Part shown: in pieces, positions 48,829-55,786 of the stretch
Position numbering within the stretch: position 1 is the first letter of the stretch
Layout: the number at the start of each line of letters is the position of its first letter
NCBI GenBank assembly: GCA_946480695.1
Contig: CAMLKG010000002.1
Location: forward strand, 186,001-250,000
DNA: 64,000 bases
Direction: 5' to 3'
From: an uncultured Cellvibrio sp.
Lineage (GTDB): Bacteria; Pseudomonadota; Gammaproteobacteria; Pseudomonadales; Cellvibrionaceae
Position numbers and translations under genes: made by a program
Notes under the pieces: generated by a model
Seen by the model: only the letters and a program-made list of their open reading frames with translations
Told to the model about the DNA's origin: nothing
Database searches by the model: none

Positions 48829-49419
48829 TTATTTCCCCGCAAATACTTTTTTGGAGCAATCGGAATGCGGTGTGCCGGTGTACATACACATATGTTCACC
48901 GGTCACGACACCCGCACCACCGTTTAAGCGAATTGCCGAGGCGTCCACCGTGGCTTCACCACCGCAGGTGACAGCGGCTTTACCATCCACGTTGATGTCT
49001 GCATCGCCTTCGATGGTGATTTGTGTTGCGCCGGTGATGCGTAATTGCGTGGTGCCCAGTACTTCAATTTGCAGCGCTTGCTCGACGTGGTTGTACGTCA
49101 GGAAAGTGCCATCAGGCATGGTGACGTGATACAAGTCGGCGCTGGTTTGGGGGGCGGGGTTTGCATCGCTGTTAATGCTCCCCAATACAATGGCTTGCGT
49201 AAGATCACCGCACGGGGACAGCAATACAATTTGCTCGCCGAGGGTTGGCGGACACCAATCTTTCGTGGTGCCGGCTCGCCGCGTAATCCACGGGAGCCAG
49301 CCAGTTAGGTTATCACCGGATCTAATACGTACCCGGGCAGTCTCAAGGTCAATTTCCTCAATCGTGCCCAGGCGAATTACATTGGTGATGAGTCTTTTGA
49401 GTTCGGCAAATGTATTCAT
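48829..49419 (-). CDS. V: baseplate spike protein V (P2 gpV)
   Basis: A 196-residue spike protein. The OB-fold N-terminal domain (RLGTIEEIDLETARVRIRSGDNLTGWLPWITRRAG) is followed by a beta-prism and a cysteine/histidine-bearing tip (GEHMCMYTGTPHSDCS) that may hold iron as in the P2 tip. The start MNTFAEL matches the P2 N-terminus. There is no Shine-Dalgarno sequence; the ATG lies exactly 56 bp from the centre of a late-promoter palindrome. Confidence 0.92.
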   Translation of the reverse strand: MNTFAELKRLITNVIRLGTIEEIDLETARVRIRSGDNLTGWLPWITRRAGTTKDWCPPTLGEQIVLLSPCGDLTQAIVLGSINSDANPAPQTSADLYHVTMPDGTFLTYNHVEQALQIEVLGTTQLRITGATQITIEGDADINVDGKAAVTCGGEATVDASAIRLNGGAGVVTGEHMCMYTGTPHSDCSKKVFAGK

Positions 49420-49455
49420 GCCGATATGATGAGGGGAGCCAAAAAATGTGGCTAC

Positions 49456-49494
49456 CAGTAGCGACTGTAATAGGCGCTATTACAGTCGCTACTT
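49456..49494 (-). promoter_or_regulatory. late promoter P_V: activator palindrome
   Basis: Core TGTAATAGGCGCTATTACA (49466-49484) with extended arms (GTAGCGAC.../...GTCGCTAC). Centre 49475. The minus-strand ATAT at 49427-49424 is a -10-like element 48-51 bases away. Predicted transcription start falls at the V start codon. Confidence 0.78.
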
Positions 49495-49747
49495 AATGTG
49501 TGAGAAATTTTGCCTCATCAAGTGCGCGTTGCAATTCACTTTCGATCAGTGCAAGTGTTTCTTCCAGTGCGCGTGCGGTAATCGGTATTGCCGATTCATC
49601 GGGGCGTTGTGCCAATTCACACATTAAACGCAATTGGGAATTTAAAGCCCTGATTTTATAAAAGGCTGGTTCGGGAATGAGGTACCCCGCAGTCAATGTC
49701 TTAAAGTGTTGGTGGCTTGTGGCCAACTTTTCTTTCTGATCTTCCAT
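49493..49747 (-). CDS. small phage protein of unknown function
   Basis: An 84-residue helical protein (YLIPEPAFYKIRALNSQLRLMCELAQ). It vaguely resembles XAC0095-like small proteins. It ends just before the V promoter and so belongs to the lysis/S/R end of the O operon. Confidence 0.5.
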   Translation of the reverse strand: MEDQKEKLATSHQHFKTLTAGYLIPEPAFYKIRALNSQLRLMCELAQRPDESAIPITARALEETLALIESELQRALDEAKFLTH

Positions 49748-49818
49748 TGTACACCCTTAAAAATACCAATGTTATGCCCTGATTGGGCCAACATAACCTA
49801 GTGCAAAAAGTGCCAAGT

Positions 49819-50259
49819 TCAAGGTAACGACAAGCCATTAAAAATAATTTCCAGAATATTTTTTTCGTCTTCCGCTGTTATGCCGAGTAATTGCCTTTTT
49901 GTGGTGGGTATGCGTTGGTAATTGCTGGTATCCGCTAAACCTTCATGGTGTTGTCGAGCAATAAATGCAGTGCGCCCGGAAAATCCAATGGAGGCTTCAT
50001 TGTCGCTAACGCGCAATTGCAAGTGTTTATTTAATCGCAGCTTTGAAAACATAGGGCCGCGCTTGCTTTTTAAATTCTTGTATTGTGTGGATACCTTGCG
50101 GGGGGCAAACGGAGTCCCGTCCGGTTCTTGTTGTGTCTTAATACGTTGCTGGTTGCTATTGCGTAAATACGCGGCAATTTCTCGCAAAAGCAATTTCCTG
50201 CGGCCCGGATTTAATTTATTTAGCATTGGGCCTAACACATCGCTGATTGAATTATCCAT
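49819..50259 (-). CDS. S: tail completion protein S (virion morphogenesis)
   Basis: A 146-residue protein starting at ATG 50259 (MDNSISDVLGP); upstream starts in the open frame overlap gene R more deeply. The pattern LLREIAAYLRNSNQQRIKTQQEPDGTPFAPRK is the phage virion morphogenesis family (P2 gpS). It acts with gpR in joining tail and head. Confidence 0.9.
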   Translation of the reverse strand: MDNSISDVLGPMLNKLNPGRRKLLLREIAAYLRNSNQQRIKTQQEPDGTPFAPRKVSTQYKNLKSKRGPMFSKLRLNKHLQLRVSDNEASIGFSGRTAFIARQHHEGLADTSNYQRIPTTKRQLLGITAEDEKNILEIIFNGLSLP

Positions 50260-50722
50260 GGGTGTCATCCGGTAATACAAAGGTACCCAAGGGGCCATCA
50301 ACGATGATTTGCAGTGTTGCACCCGGATCAAATGTCAGGGGCGCTTTTGGAATTACATGCGTAACGGTGCGCCCCGTTTCATCGTCCGTCACAATAACGC
50401 GCTCGGTCAGGTTTAACTTGATAATGATATCAATGGCTTCAAGGCTAAGGATGTCGGCTTCAAATGTCAGGGCTTGCTCGGGGTTAAACCCCGGTTCCCT
50501 GATCGCTAGCCATTCCAGTACCGGAATAAAAATACAGTCGGCGTCATGGCGCCAATCCGTCACGACAATGACCGCCTCGAATGAATACCGGTGCGAGGCG
50601 TTATTGCCTGGGCTGAATGCAATTTTTCCGCTTTCAATATAAGTCAACAATTGGTCGGGGTTTGCTGCAAGTTGCGGGAGGTTCGTTAATAAATACTCGC
50701 GCAGGTTAATCAGTTTTTTCAT
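50252..50722 (-). CDS. R: tail completion protein R
   Basis: A 156-residue P2 gpR-like protein: LREYLLTNLPQLAANPDQLLTYIESGKI at the N-terminus and TDWRHDADCIFIPVLEWL in the middle. P2 gpR has 155 residues. It overlaps Rz1 upstream by 17 bases and gene S downstream by eight. Confidence 0.92.
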   Translation of the reverse strand: MKKLINLREYLLTNLPQLAANPDQLLTYIESGKIAFSPGNNASHRYSFEAVIVVTDWRHDADCIFIPVLEWLAIREPGFNPEQALTFEADILSLEAIDIIIKLNLTERVIVTDDETGRTVTHVIPKAPLTFDPGATLQIIVDGPLGTFVLPDDTHG

Positions 50723-50987
50723 GGCTGTTCATCGTCGCTCGCTGATTACAGGATATGTGTTGATCCACCTTGGCTGCGCAGTCAGCCCAGTCGGCGCTGG
50801 CTTGTTCCAGCGCCTCCTGAAATTCACCGTTAGTCTTGGGGTTCATCGCGCGCAGGGTGCAGGGTGTTGGTGCGTCGCAGGTATTCCAGATAATCGGCGC
50901 TGGAGTGGAAGCCGGGGCGCTCGTACAGGCGCACAAGAGCACCAGGCAAAGGCTGGCTAGACCAGCGGCGAATTTCCTCAAGGTCAT
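50706..50987 (-). CDS. outer-membrane spanin lipoprotein (Rz1/LysC)
   Basis: A 93-residue lipoprotein. Signal peptide ends in the lipobox LLCA|Cys21, followed by a Pro/Ala-rich stretch. It overlaps the Rz gene in another frame over about 158 bases, the characteristic nested arrangement of spanin genes. With Rz it disrupts the outer membrane at the end of lysis. Confidence 0.85.
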   Translation of the reverse strand: MTLRKFAAGLASLCLVLLCACTSAPASTPAPIIWNTCDAPTPCTLRAMNPKTNGEFQEALEQASADWADCAAKVDQHISCNQRATMNSHEKTD

Positions 50988-51261
50988 GATTTAAATTCCG
51001 GATGGTTTGTAAACGTGAATCGGCGAGCTGCTGTAGCTCCTGTTGTTTTTTGTGGAGCTGGGCGCGATCTTCCAGGCGGTCGCGTTCGGCCTTGCGTAAC
51101 CGCTCCAGATCGCTTGTGGCGCGTTCCAGTTTTTCGCCCAGGGTTTGGTTGTGCTCACTGGTTAACGCAAGTTCCTGCGAAAGCCGGGCGCTTTCAAACC
51201 ACTTCACACCCAGTGCCGCGACCAATGCCACTACCAGGGCAAGAATGAATTGCATACGCAT
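50830..51261 (-). CDS. inner-membrane spanin (Rz/LysB)
   Basis: A 143-residue protein with an N-terminal membrane anchor (about residues 3-20) and a long periplasmic coiled coil (residues 25-95). The ATG overlaps the endolysin stop (TGATG). Typical i-spanin architecture and gene position, with the o-spanin nested in its 3' half. Confidence 0.85.
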   Translation of the reverse strand: MRMQFILALVVALVAALGVKWFESARLSQELALTSEHNQTLGEKLERATSDLERLRKAERDRLEDRAQLHKKQQELQQLADSRLQTIRNLNHDLEEIRRWSSQPLPGALVRLYERPGFHSSADYLEYLRRTNTLHPARDEPQD

Positions 51262-51626
51262 CAATAACTCCAGATCGCACGGCGGGGTGCGGTGTCCAAA
51301 TGGATGTAGCGAGCACCACCGGCCTTTTGCGAAACACCGATTCCGGTAAATCCAAATCGCACGGCGAGATTTACCAATTCGTAGGCATCTTCACCCATGA
51401 GCGCTATATCAACCGCTTTACCTTGTGCGTGCGCACCGGGTTTTGCTTTGCGGCGTTCAGCGCTGTGTTTTGCCGAGCGGAAACCGCTGGTAATGGTCAT
51501 AGGCTTGCCAAACTCGGTGCGCAAGGCCTGGAGGCGATCCATGAAATCTTCATCCATTGCCAGCTCGCCGGTTTCCTTGCAGCGCAGTTCATCGGGAGAA
51601 AAATTGGGGTAGTTTTTCCAGTTCAT
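51261..51626 (-). CDS. endolysin, peptidase M15 (D-Ala-D-Ala/L-Ala-D-Glu type)
   Basis: A 121-residue enzyme starting at ATG 51626 (MNWKNYPNFSPDEL); upstream codons in the frame overlap the holin gene and lack homology. The M15A zinc motif is GAHAQGKAVD with His66 and Asp73, and the third ligand His109 in YIHLD. It cleaves peptidoglycan peptides. It replaces the P2 lysozyme-like gpK. No signal peptide, so it needs a holin. Confidence 0.9.
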   Translation of the reverse strand: MNWKNYPNFSPDELRCKETGELAMDEDFMDRLQALRTEFGKPMTITSGFRSAKHSAERRKAKPGAHAQGKAVDIALMGEDAYELVNLAVRFGFTGIGVSQKAGGARYIHLDTAPRRAIWSY

Positions 51627-51928
51627 TGCGTGTGTACCTGTGTGAGTTTGCGTTGAAAAATGGCGTGGGCAAGATTGCCTCGGGTTTTGATCAGTTTTGC
51701 CATAAAGCCTATGGTCAATAACATGTTCACGATGGCGAATGGGTGCTGGATGCCGGACAACAATAAAAACAGAAAGCCGCCGATATTCAGATTGATCAAA
51801 CACCAGGAGAGCAGGGCCATCCCATAGCTGTGCTGGCGTTCGCCGCGTTTGAATGTGAGCAGGCGAATTGCAATAACCAGACTGCAAATCCCGGCGATTA
51901 CATTGGATACATCAATGAGCATTTGCAT
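51623..51928 (-). CDS. holin-like membrane protein 1
   Basis: A 101-residue protein with three hydrophobic segments (about 8-25, 37-57, 61-78) and a basic tail. Position directly before the endolysin, with an ATGA overlap, supports a holin or antiholin role. Confidence 0.75.
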   Translation of the reverse strand: MQMLIDVSNVIAGICSLVIAIRLLTFKRGERQHSYGMALLSWCLINLNIGGFLFLLLSGIQHPFAIVNMLLTIGFMAKLIKTRGNLAHAIFQRKLTQVHTQ

Positions 51929-51938
51929 AGTGCCTCCG

Positions 51939-52274
51939 TTATTTTTTGATGAGCTTGATTAAGTCGAGTTGTTCCACGCTGTTAATCAATTTGAGCGCGA
52001 CCCCGATACAACAGGCGGACGCAATGAATGCGCAAATAGCAGGCTCTTTTAAATAATCGGCCAGCAGCGATGGGCCAGCCTGATAGCCCATGTATAAACT
52101 GATAAACAAATACAGGATGCGTGCCGGCAGTTTGATATCTTTGGCGCTGGTGACAAATAAACTTGCACCGGCAGTGGCGCCCATGAGGGTGGGCACATCA
52201 ACATCGGCAAAAATGCCCAGGGCGGCAATGCCAATGGTGGCACTGGTGGCGGTGAGGGTGCTTGGTTCGGCCAT
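51939..52274 (-). CDS. holin-like membrane protein 2 (HP1/gpY-type)
   Basis: A 111-residue protein from ATG 52274 (MAEPSTLTATSATIGIAALG). Three hydrophobic stretches and an N-terminus like phage HP1/P2-type holins. Two successive small membrane proteins before the endolysin suggest a holin/antiholin pair. An upstream start at 52289 is possible but would overlap gene X. Confidence 0.75.
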   Translation of the reverse strand: MAEPSTLTATSATIGIAALGIFADVDVPTLMGATAGASLFVTSAKDIKLPARILYLFISLYMGYQAGPSLLADYLKEPAICAFIASACCIGVALKLINSVEQLDLIKLIKK

Positions 52275-52279
52275 TCGAT

Positions 52280-52486
52280 TTAGTCCCAAAGTTTTATGGT
52301 GGATTTGGTTTGTTGTGGTTGGTAACGAGGCAGCAAAATTTTTTGCCCGACAGGTAGCACGGGGCCAAGGTCTGCAAGGCCCGGATTCGCTGTTAAAACG
52401 TCTTCAGTAATGCCGCTGGTGAATCCATAGTGACGCTGGCAAATCGCGTCCAGAGTGTCGCCTTGCAGTGAATAAACGGCTTCCAT
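52280..52486 (-). CDS. X: tail protein X
   Basis: A 68-residue protein of the P2 gpX family with a LysM-like fold: YSLQGDTLDAICQRHYG and LPVGQKILLP. P2 gpX has 67 residues. It overlaps gene L by one base. Confidence 0.93.
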   Translation of the reverse strand: MEAVYSLQGDTLDAICQRHYGFTSGITEDVLTANPGLADLGPVLPVGQKILLPRYQPQQTKSTIKLWD

Positions 52487-52953
52487 TAAATTAACTCCAC
52501 CGTGGAGCGTGGGATACCTATCAGGTCATTGATAGCCCAGGCGGCGTCCCGCCGATAATCATCCGCACTCTCCATTAAACCTTCTGATTTTTCCTGCGCG
52601 GATTTGGTGGTGTCGTAATCGCGATAACGTTCAATCAAATTGGCTTTTGCAAGTGACCAAACCGCACGCAAATATAAATATTTATGCTGGTGCTCGATGT
52701 CACCCGGCTTTGCGGGAACCTCATCAATAAAGCCGTAGCCCTGGTTAATTTGGTCGGTAAGCCATTTGGACAGGCGGTTATTCACTTCAATGACGGCGGC
52801 TCTCAGCGCGTGCAATGCGCGCTCCGAAGTCGCCACGGCTTCCACTTTCATTGCCGCTCTGAATTCGTCCAGTTTTATTTCCGGAAAAAAAGCGGCATTC
52901 GCAATAGTGGTGTTGGTGTTCGATGCTGGGCTGTTGCTGGCGATAAAGGACAT
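52486..52953 (-). CDS. L: head completion/stabilisation protein L
   Basis: A 155-residue P2 gpL-like protein from ATG 52953. The start MSFIASN and the core FFPEIKLDEFRAAMKVE and RAVWSLAKANLIERYRDYDTTKSAQEKSE are diagnostic. AGAGGT precedes the ATG. It completes the filled head. Confidence 0.92.
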   Translation of the reverse strand: MSFIASNSPASNTNTTIANAAFFPEIKLDEFRAAMKVEAVATSERALHALRAAVIEVNNRLSKWLTDQINQGYGFIDEVPAKPGDIEHQHKYLYLRAVWSLAKANLIERYRDYDTTKSAQEKSEGLMESADDYRRDAAWAINDLIGIPRSTVELI

Positions 52954-52988
52954 ATACACCTCTGGTGGCACGGGCCTTGTGGATAAAA

Positions 52989-53050
52989 GAGGCGGTGGGA
53001 ACTAAACCGGTTTGGACATGAATTTTTCCTCACCGATTTAGTTCGCCGCC
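52989..53050 (-). other. large imperfect stem-loop between M and L
   Basis: AGGCGG (52989-52994) and GAACTAAA (52998-53005) pair with CCGCCT (53045-53050) and TTTAGTTC (53036-53043), leaving a 30-base loop. It lies within the O-N-M-L operon, between two coding regions, so it may be an RNA-processing or attenuation element. A short GTCGA/TCGAC hairpin follows near 53054-53066. Confidence 0.5.
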
Positions 53051-53071
53051 TGACGTCGAGGGTCGACCCGG

Positions 53072-53767
53072 TTAGGACGCATTTACCTTAGGTTGTATGC
53101 GCTCGATATCTTTTTTCACTCCACAGTTGCTATCCAACTGTACGGCGCGTTCCAGTGATGCCAGCGCTTGCCCATAGTTGCGCGTGAGCGCGTGCAGGTA
53201 ACCAATGGTTTTATGGAGCTTCGCGCGCACCTGGTCGTGCATGTCATGGTGGCAAGTTAATTCTTCTATCACTTGCATTTGTTGCAGTTGCGCAGTATGT
53301 GAATCGCTCGCCGGGTTTTGTATTTCGCCTTTGTCCCATACGGGCTTCAATCCGGTGCGTAACAAGGTGTCGGAAGATTCCTCGACCAAAATTGCTGCGG
53401 TACTGCGTTGATATTGCTCGGCGGGATTTAAATTGTGTTTGAGCGCGTATTCCGCGATAGGAATTGCGCTGGCGATATCGCCTACATCCAGATACCAAAC
53501 CATCAATGTCATCAAGACATCGTCCTGCGCGCCGTTACCGCTTTGCAACACCCCTTCAATGTAGGGCTGGTAAGCGGGCAGCATAGAGCGCTTGGCATCG
53601 ATCTTGCGCTCGATGCTTTGGATATCGTGCAAACGGCGGCGATCCTCAATCAACGCTGCTTTGATGAGTAGGTAGGCATCACTGGTTTGAGGTTCGTTGG
53701 TATTGGCCGCCGCCGCAGAAGCGGCGGCCTTGGCTTGCTGAAAATGTCTACGTGCCGGACTGGTCAT
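53072..53767 (-). CDS. M: terminase endonuclease/small subunit (P2 gpM)
   Basis: A 231-residue protein. SPARRHFQQAKAAASAAA at the start and DVLMTLMVWYLDVGDIASAIPIAEYAL in the middle define the gpM family, which cleaves cos together with gpP. A TPR-like C-terminus (ALTRNYGQALASLERAVQLD) is present. Stop and start spacing to N is eight bases. Confidence 0.92.
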   Translation of the reverse strand: MTSPARRHFQQAKAAASAAAANTNEPQTSDAYLLIKAALIEDRRRLHDIQSIERKIDAKRSMLPAYQPYIEGVLQSGNGAQDDVLMTLMVWYLDVGDIASAIPIAEYALKHNLNPAEQYQRSTAAILVEESSDTLLRTGLKPVWDKGEIQNPASDSHTAQLQQMQVIEELTCHHDMHDQVRAKLHKTIGYLHALTRNYGQALASLERAVQLDSNCGVKKDIERIQPKVNAS

Positions 53768-53775
53768 AAGTCACC

Positions 53776-54786
53776 TTAGAAGCTGCCCATTTGAATGTTT
53801 TCGATCAAGCAACCAAAACCGTAATCCTCCACCACATAATCATCGTTGGACGATTCGTAGTTCTCGATACGGTTGTAATCCGGTGCTTCTCTGATGTGGC
53901 GGCGACGGGCGCCTTCCTGCCAGTAGATGCTCAGGTTTTCCAGTGAGGTGATAAAAATCTTGCCGTCCGGGAAGAACGGGACGCGCACCGCTTGCTGGCC
54001 GCCCAAACGCTTCTGGCTGATGAGCATATCCAGCGCAATGGTTTCAGTTGGCGCGTTGTCCTTGTTAATCAGTGGGAAATATTTATCGCTCATGAGTTTG
54101 CGGCCACAGATGGCAACGAGCGAGGTATTGTCGCGGTGCCAGGGGTCAACCAATTCATTCACCGCGTCGTAGACCAGTGCGTCGAGATTTGCGTAGTCAC
54201 CGCCTGGGCCTACGCGAATAGTGCCGGCCACGCTCCCTTCGGTGAGTACGCGCTCTGAGGCTTTTTCGCGGTATTTCTGCAACCAGCCTTTGTTGACATC
54301 TTGCAGCAATGGATTGGCTACACGATCTGTTTGCGCGGCTATGGACACACCGTTAAAGCCGATCATGATGCGATCCAGCGCTTGCTGACGAATGATGGCA
54401 TCGCGGATCTTTGCCTGGAAATCGGGGAATTTAGCCCAGGCATCGATTTTGGCGTAAGTGAGATGGGTATCAAATTCGGTAAAGCGGCATTCATAACCTT
54501 CGCCGGTTATATCAGTTACGTCGCGCGTTTTACGCGGGCCGTTGGCGACATTGGTACGGGCCGCAATGGGGCCGGTAACGGAAAGGCCCAGCTTTTCGCC
54601 TTTCAACTCGCGCACGCCGTGAATATTAATCATGCCCAGGAATTCACTGGACTCCTGGATTTTGGATTCCAGGGTTTGTTGTACGCTGGGTTCGACGCTA
54701 AAGGTTTTGGTTGCATCGCTGACGCCGTTCAGCTGGGCAACGCGATTTATGTATTTTTCAAAAACTATTCGTGATTCATTACGCAT
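53776..54786 (-). CDS. N: major capsid protein precursor (P2 gpN)
   Basis: A 336-residue capsid protein of HK97-type fold. RIVFEKYINRVAQLNGV at the N-terminus and QESSEFLGMINIHGVRELKGEKLG are family signatures; P2 gpN has 357 residues. The N-terminal part is normally removed by the gpO protease. It follows the scaffold gene. Confidence 0.94.
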   Translation of the reverse strand: MRNESRIVFEKYINRVAQLNGVSDATKTFSVEPSVQQTLESKIQESSEFLGMINIHGVRELKGEKLGLSVTGPIAARTNVANGPRKTRDVTDITGEGYECRFTEFDTHLTYAKIDAWAKFPDFQAKIRDAIIRQQALDRIMIGFNGVSIAAQTDRVANPLLQDVNKGWLQKYREKASERVLTEGSVAGTIRVGPGGDYANLDALVYDAVNELVDPWHRDNTSLVAICGRKLMSDKYFPLINKDNAPTETIALDMLISQKRLGGQQAVRVPFFPDGKIFITSLENLSIYWQEGARRRHIREAPDYNRIENYESSNDDYVVEDYGFGCLIENIQMGSF

Positions 54787-54834
54787 AACATCAACCTTTT
54801 AAAAGTGTTTGGATTCGATGAGCACACCGAAAAA

Positions 54835-55644
54835 TTAGCAATCGGTTTCGACGATGTTGCCGTTGTTACCGGTTGCGGTGCTGCGATGGGATTGACGGCT
54901 GCTGGTGTTGTCCAGCTTTTGTTGCAATGCCTTGAATTCGCCCTGCAAGGTTTGATGAGCCTGCTTTAACGAGGCGAATTCGCTCGCCGATACCCCATCA
55001 CCCGCGCTGAGCTTTTCCACCAGCATTTCCAGGGTTTTTTCCAGATCAGTGCGGAAGGCCTCGAATTCGGCATCGGCAAACTTTTTGTGTTTGCTAAAGA
55101 AGGCTTTTACGGTATCCAGCAAGGTTTTTTTGGTGTCGTCGTCCACTTCGGTGAATTCCAAAATGGTTTCTTCGGCGGCGGTAAATAAGTTGTGGGGATC
55201 GGACTTGCGCGCGGCCAGTGGATTTACTTTGGCTTTGGCAGAGAACTCCAGCATTTCGGTACCGAGGCTGGCGGGATCGTCGGTCACTGCAAGGCCGACC
55301 AGATAAGCTTCCCCGGTATCGGCAAAGCTCGGGTTAACCTCAATACTGGTGTACACCTTCTGGCGCTTTTTATTCATGGCTATCAGATCATCGGTTGGGC
55401 TGATTTCAGCCACCAAATGCAGCTTGCCGTTTTCTTCCTCGGTTGATAGCGACAGTACATCACCGTAAGCCCGGAAAGGGCCATCAGGTAACAAACCTTT
55501 CAAGTGTTCCAGGTTTACGCGCGCACCAAATACTTTGGGGTCGTAGTTGGCGGCCATTTGCGTGATCCATTCGCGGCTGATTTTACGGCCATCGGTAGTT
55601 GCGCCTTCGCGCGCAACGCGAAACTTTTTGCTTTTTTTTGCCAT
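54835..55644 (-). CDS. O: capsid scaffolding protein / protease (P2 gpO)
   Basis: A 269-residue scaffold with an N-terminal serine protease domain. Asp19, His47 (NLEHLKG) and Ser100 (YTSIEVNP) match the Asp-His-Ser triad of P2 gpO (Asp19, His48, Ser107 from memory). The C-terminal half is helical scaffold with a coiled coil (residues 205-250). GAGGA precedes the ATG. First gene of the O-N-M-L-X-lysis-R-S operon. Confidence 0.93.
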   Translation of the reverse strand: MAKKSKKFRVAREGATTDGRKISREWITQMAANYDPKVFGARVNLEHLKGLLPDGPFRAYGDVLSLSTEEENGKLHLVAEISPTDDLIAMNKKRQKVYTSIEVNPSFADTGEAYLVGLAVTDDPASLGTEMLEFSAKAKVNPLAARKSDPHNLFTAAEETILEFTEVDDDTKKTLLDTVKAFFSKHKKFADAEFEAFRTDLEKTLEMLVEKLSAGDGVSASEFASLKQAHQTLQGEFKALQQKLDNTSSRQSHRSTATGNNGNIVETDC

Positions 55645-55711
55645 GGGAATTCCTCAACATGCATCGGTTTTTGGTCTGCATAGAATTGCGCGATTTTTAA
55701 TGCGTTCCAAT

Positions 55712-55750
55712 TACTCCGTGCTGTAATGAGCGCTATTACAGTCGCCCCTC
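55712..55750. promoter_or_regulatory. divergent late promoters P_O and P_P sharing one activator palindrome
   Basis: Core TGTAATGAGCGCTATTACA (55722-55740), centre 55731, lies between O (leftward) and P (rightward). CTAT on the minus strand (55683-55680) and ATAT on the plus strand (55779-55782) are both 48-51 bases from the centre. One site thus seems to serve both directions, as the P2 O/P intergenic region does. Confidence 0.78.
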
Positions 55751-55786
55751 AATTACGAAACTGGAAAACCATTTCAAAATATGCGC

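Noticed and set aside
41176..49494. Palindromes at 41186 and 49466 as intrinsic terminators
   Set aside because: They lack T tracts, and the third copy at 55722 lies between divergent genes, where a terminator would make no sense. Fixed spacing to start codons and -10-like elements favours activator sites.
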